DNA of 38,666 bases from CALWOS01 sp963595735 (GTDB lineage Bacteria > Bacillota > Clostridia > Oscillospirales > Oscillospiraceae). The stretch covers positions 1 through 38,666 of the forward strand of contig CAVBJJ010000018.1 in assembly GCA_963595735.1 (NCBI GenBank), given 5' to 3'. Positions within the stretch are counted from its first letter, which is position 1. Every line of letters begins with the position of its first letter. The position numbers and the translations under genes are program-made. The notes below the pieces were generated by a model that was not told where the DNA came from, ran no database searches, and saw nothing but the letters and a program-made list of their open reading frames with translations. This document shows, in pieces, positions 37,276 to 38,666 of the stretch.

Positions 37276-37548
37276 ATGATCAACATCAGACCGGTTTCGG
37301 ATTTGCGGAACAAATTCTCTGAAATCGAAGACATCGTGCTGCGCACTGGCGAGCCTGTGTACCTGACAAAAAACGGGTATGGCTCCATGGTGGTTATGAG
37401 CATCGAGCAGTATGCTGCCCTGACCGACCCTGTGGAGCTGCGGCTGGACGAGGCCGACCGCGCGGCGGATTCCACCGATGTTCGCTATTCCGGGGACGAG
37501 GTGTTCCAGCGCGTTAAAGGACGGATTCATGGACGAAAAGCATTATAA
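37276..37548 (+). CDS. Phd/YefM-type antitoxin
   Basis: 90 residues. MINIRPVSDLRNKFSEIEDI is the Phd/YefM N-terminal DNA-binding fold, followed by the typical GEPVYLTKNGYGSMVVMSIE strand and a disordered toxin-binding tail. Start seven bases after AAGGAGG. It overlaps the toxin gene by 20 bases. Upstream are repeated TGATAAAATT units (about 37207-37235) that could be part of an operator/promoter. Confidence 0.92.
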   Translation: MINIRPVSDLRNKFSEIEDIVLRTGEPVYLTKNGYGSMVVMSIEQYAALTDPVELRLDEADRAADSTDVRYSGDEVFQRVKGRIHGRKAL

Positions 37549-37831
37549 GCTGCGCATTTTGCCGCTGTTTGAAGATGACCTGGACTATATCAGCATTCGG
37601 CTTCGGAATCCGGTCGCGGCGGAAAATTTTGTGAATGCGGTGGAGTCTGCAATCTATAAGCGCCTTTCCTGCGCGGAAGCGTTTGAACCGTATCACTCGG
37701 CAAGAGAACGCAAATATCCCTATTATCGTATCTCGGTCAAGAACTACACCATTTTCTATGTGGTGATCGGGGACATAATGGAAGTGCGCCGTATTCTTTA
37801 CAGCCGCCGGGATATCGGCAAGCAACTGTAA
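37529..37831 (+). CDS. RelE/ParE family toxin
   Basis: 100 residues. RelE/ParE fold: YKLRILPLFEDDLDYISIRL at the start, NPVAAENFVNAVESAIYKRL, then RKYPYYRISVKNYTIFYVVI and VRRILYSRRDIGKQL. Closest in pattern to ParE/RelE plasmid-stabilisation types; whether it cuts mRNA on the ribosome or poisons gyrase cannot be decided here. Starts inside the antitoxin gene, so translation is coupled. Confidence 0.9.
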   Translation: MDEKHYKLRILPLFEDDLDYISIRLRNPVAAENFVNAVESAIYKRLSCAEAFEPYHSARERKYPYYRISVKNYTIFYVVIGDIMEVRRILYSRRDIGKQL

Positions 37832-37887
37832 GCCAAAGATTTGCGAGGAACGGAAAGCGCGATAAATCACAATTCCACAAAATTTCC

Positions 37888-37918
37888 TTGACTCTCCACC
37901 TGGATGAGGCTTTATACT
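37888..37918 (+). promoter_or_regulatory. MerR-type promoter of the dehydrogenase gene
   Basis: TTGACT, 19-base spacer, TATACT. The spacer holds an imperfect dyad CTCCACCTGGATGAG. A long spacer with a central dyad is the mark of MerR-activated promoters. Confidence 0.7.
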
Positions 37919-37993
37919 AAAAATTAGAAACAGGCGGGGGATCCCGCGAGAAACGATTGGCATCGGAAAGCCGAGAGAACAGGAGGAAGTTTT

Positions 37994-38666
37994 ATGGAAA
38001 AGATCAAGGTTGTGCAGTATGGCTGCGGCAAAATGAGCAAGTACCTTCTCCGTTATTTATATGAACACGGCGCCCAGATCGTGGGCGCTATTGATGTAGA
38101 TCCGGCTGTTGTGGGTCAGGATGTGGGCGATTTCGCGGAGCTGGGACTGAAAACCGGCGTGGTGATCTCCAACGACGCCGACAAGGTTCTGGATGAGTGC
38201 GATGCGGATGTTGCCATCGTCACGCTGTTCAGTTTTATTGGCGATATCTATGACCATGTGGAAAAGTGCGTTTCCCGGGGGATCAATGTGATCACCACCT
38301 GCGAGGAGGCCATTTACCCCTGGACGACCTCCGCGGCGCAGATCAACCGTCTGGACGCGCTGGCAAAGGCGCACAACTGCACCATCACCGGCAGCGGAAT
38401 GCAGGATATTTTCTGGATCAACATGGTGGCCATGGCGGCCAGCGGCTGCCACAAAATCACCAAGATCAAGGGCGCTTACAGCTACAATGTGGAGGAATAT
38501 GGTCTGGCGCTGGCCAACGCCCACGGCTGCGACCTGACACCGGAGGAATTCGAGCAGAAGATCGCCCATCCGGAGAGCTTTGAGCCGTCTTATGCCTGGA
38601 ACGCCAGCGAGGCGCTTTGCAGCAAGCTGGGGCTGACGATCCAGTCCATCGATCAGAGGCATGTGC
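37994..38666 (+). CDS. ord: 2,4-diaminopentanoate dehydrogenase, partial
   Basis: The first 224 residues of a gene that runs off the right edge (the family is about 340-350 residues). It opens with a Rossmann motif of the dihydrodipicolinate-reductase-like type, VVQYGCGKMSKYLLRYLYEH, then IVGAIDVDPAVVGQDVG, DADVAIVTLFSF, INVITTCEEAIYPW, and CTITGSGMQDIFWINM. These match clostridial Ord, which removes ammonia oxidatively from 2,4-diaminopentanoate with NAD(P) in ornithine fermentation. The start follows AGGAGG. The rest of the ornithine pathway should lie to the right. Other members of the dihydrodipicolinate-reductase-like family are the main alternative. Confidence 0.85.
   Translation, partial: MEKIKVVQYGCGKMSKYLLRYLYEHGAQIVGAIDVDPAVVGQDVGDFAELGLKTGVVISNDADKVLDECDADVAIVTLFSFIGDIYDHVEKCVSRGINVITTCEEAIYPWTTSAAQINRLDALAKAHNCTITGSGMQDIFWINMVAMAASGCHKITKIKGAYSYNVEEYGLALANAHGCDLTPEEFEQKIAHPESFEPSYAWNASEALCSKLGLTIQSIDQRHV

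Overview
The window reads as a chromosomal scaffold from a spore-lineage, GC-rich anaerobe of the Bacillota, most likely class Clostridia, order Oscillospirales. This is inferred from strong AAGGAGG ribosome binding sites, sigma-A promoters with TTGACA/TATAAT boxes, BofA/DUF2508, DUF1292, DUF1002 and DUF4358 proteins, a tmRNA, a Firmicutes-type TPP-riboswitch thiamine operon, and a diaminopentanoate dehydrogenase typical of amino-acid-fermenting clostridia. A run of ten Ns at 30874-30883 marks a scaffold join, so linkage between the two sides is probable but not proven.

Layout, left part (1-30873). The left edge carries a truncated phage-structural-like gene and a FUSC-type membrane protein, then a Crp/Fnr regulator, a ribbon-helix-helix protein and clpB. 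Next come a DUF1002 exported protein, a GntR/HutC regulator, a hexokinase of the eukaryotic fold family, and a leftward cell-envelope block (DUF4358 lipoprotein, SGNH hydrolase, NlpC/P60 endopeptidase, zinc-ribbon membrane protein, class A penicillin-binding protein). From 15953 to about 23400 lies one large leftward thiamine operon: TPP riboswitch with terminator, then thiS-thiF-thiG-thiH-tenI-thiE-HAD phosphatase-thiD-[MITE-like repeat]-thiC. A solitary GIY-YIG nuclease of different base composition follows, then tmRNA (ssrA), a cyclophilin and smpB, a 6S RNA, the sporulation-linked cluster DUF2508-bofA-BofC-like, a flavin-reductase-like protein, LrgAB, and tRNA-Pro(GGG).

Layout, right part (30884-38666). 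This part holds the most unusual locus. A tyrosine recombinase is followed by a 280-bp segment bounded by perfect 22-bp inverted repeats. The segment contains a sigma-A promoter that points left, away from the next operon, and a strong rightward terminator. This is the architecture of an invertible promoter, here assembled in the OFF orientation. It sits directly before a three-gene operon: an SPFH-SHOCT protein, a four-helix membrane protein, and a 743-residue protein combining zinc ribbon, TPR-like helices, TIR domain with the expected catalytic glutamate, a transmembrane helix and a C-terminal DUF6273 (C-type-lectin-like) domain. The end of that last domain looks like the variable region of a diversity-generating retroelement target. 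Taken together I read it as a candidate phase-variable, possibly hypervariable, TIR/SPFH membrane system, plausibly for defence or envelope stress. That reading is inference.

The right end carries a MerR regulator, a Phd/YefM-RelE/ParE toxin-antitoxin pair, and the start of a 2,4-diaminopentanoate dehydrogenase gene behind a 19-bp-spaced MerR-type promoter. All calls come from reading the sequence; no database search was run.
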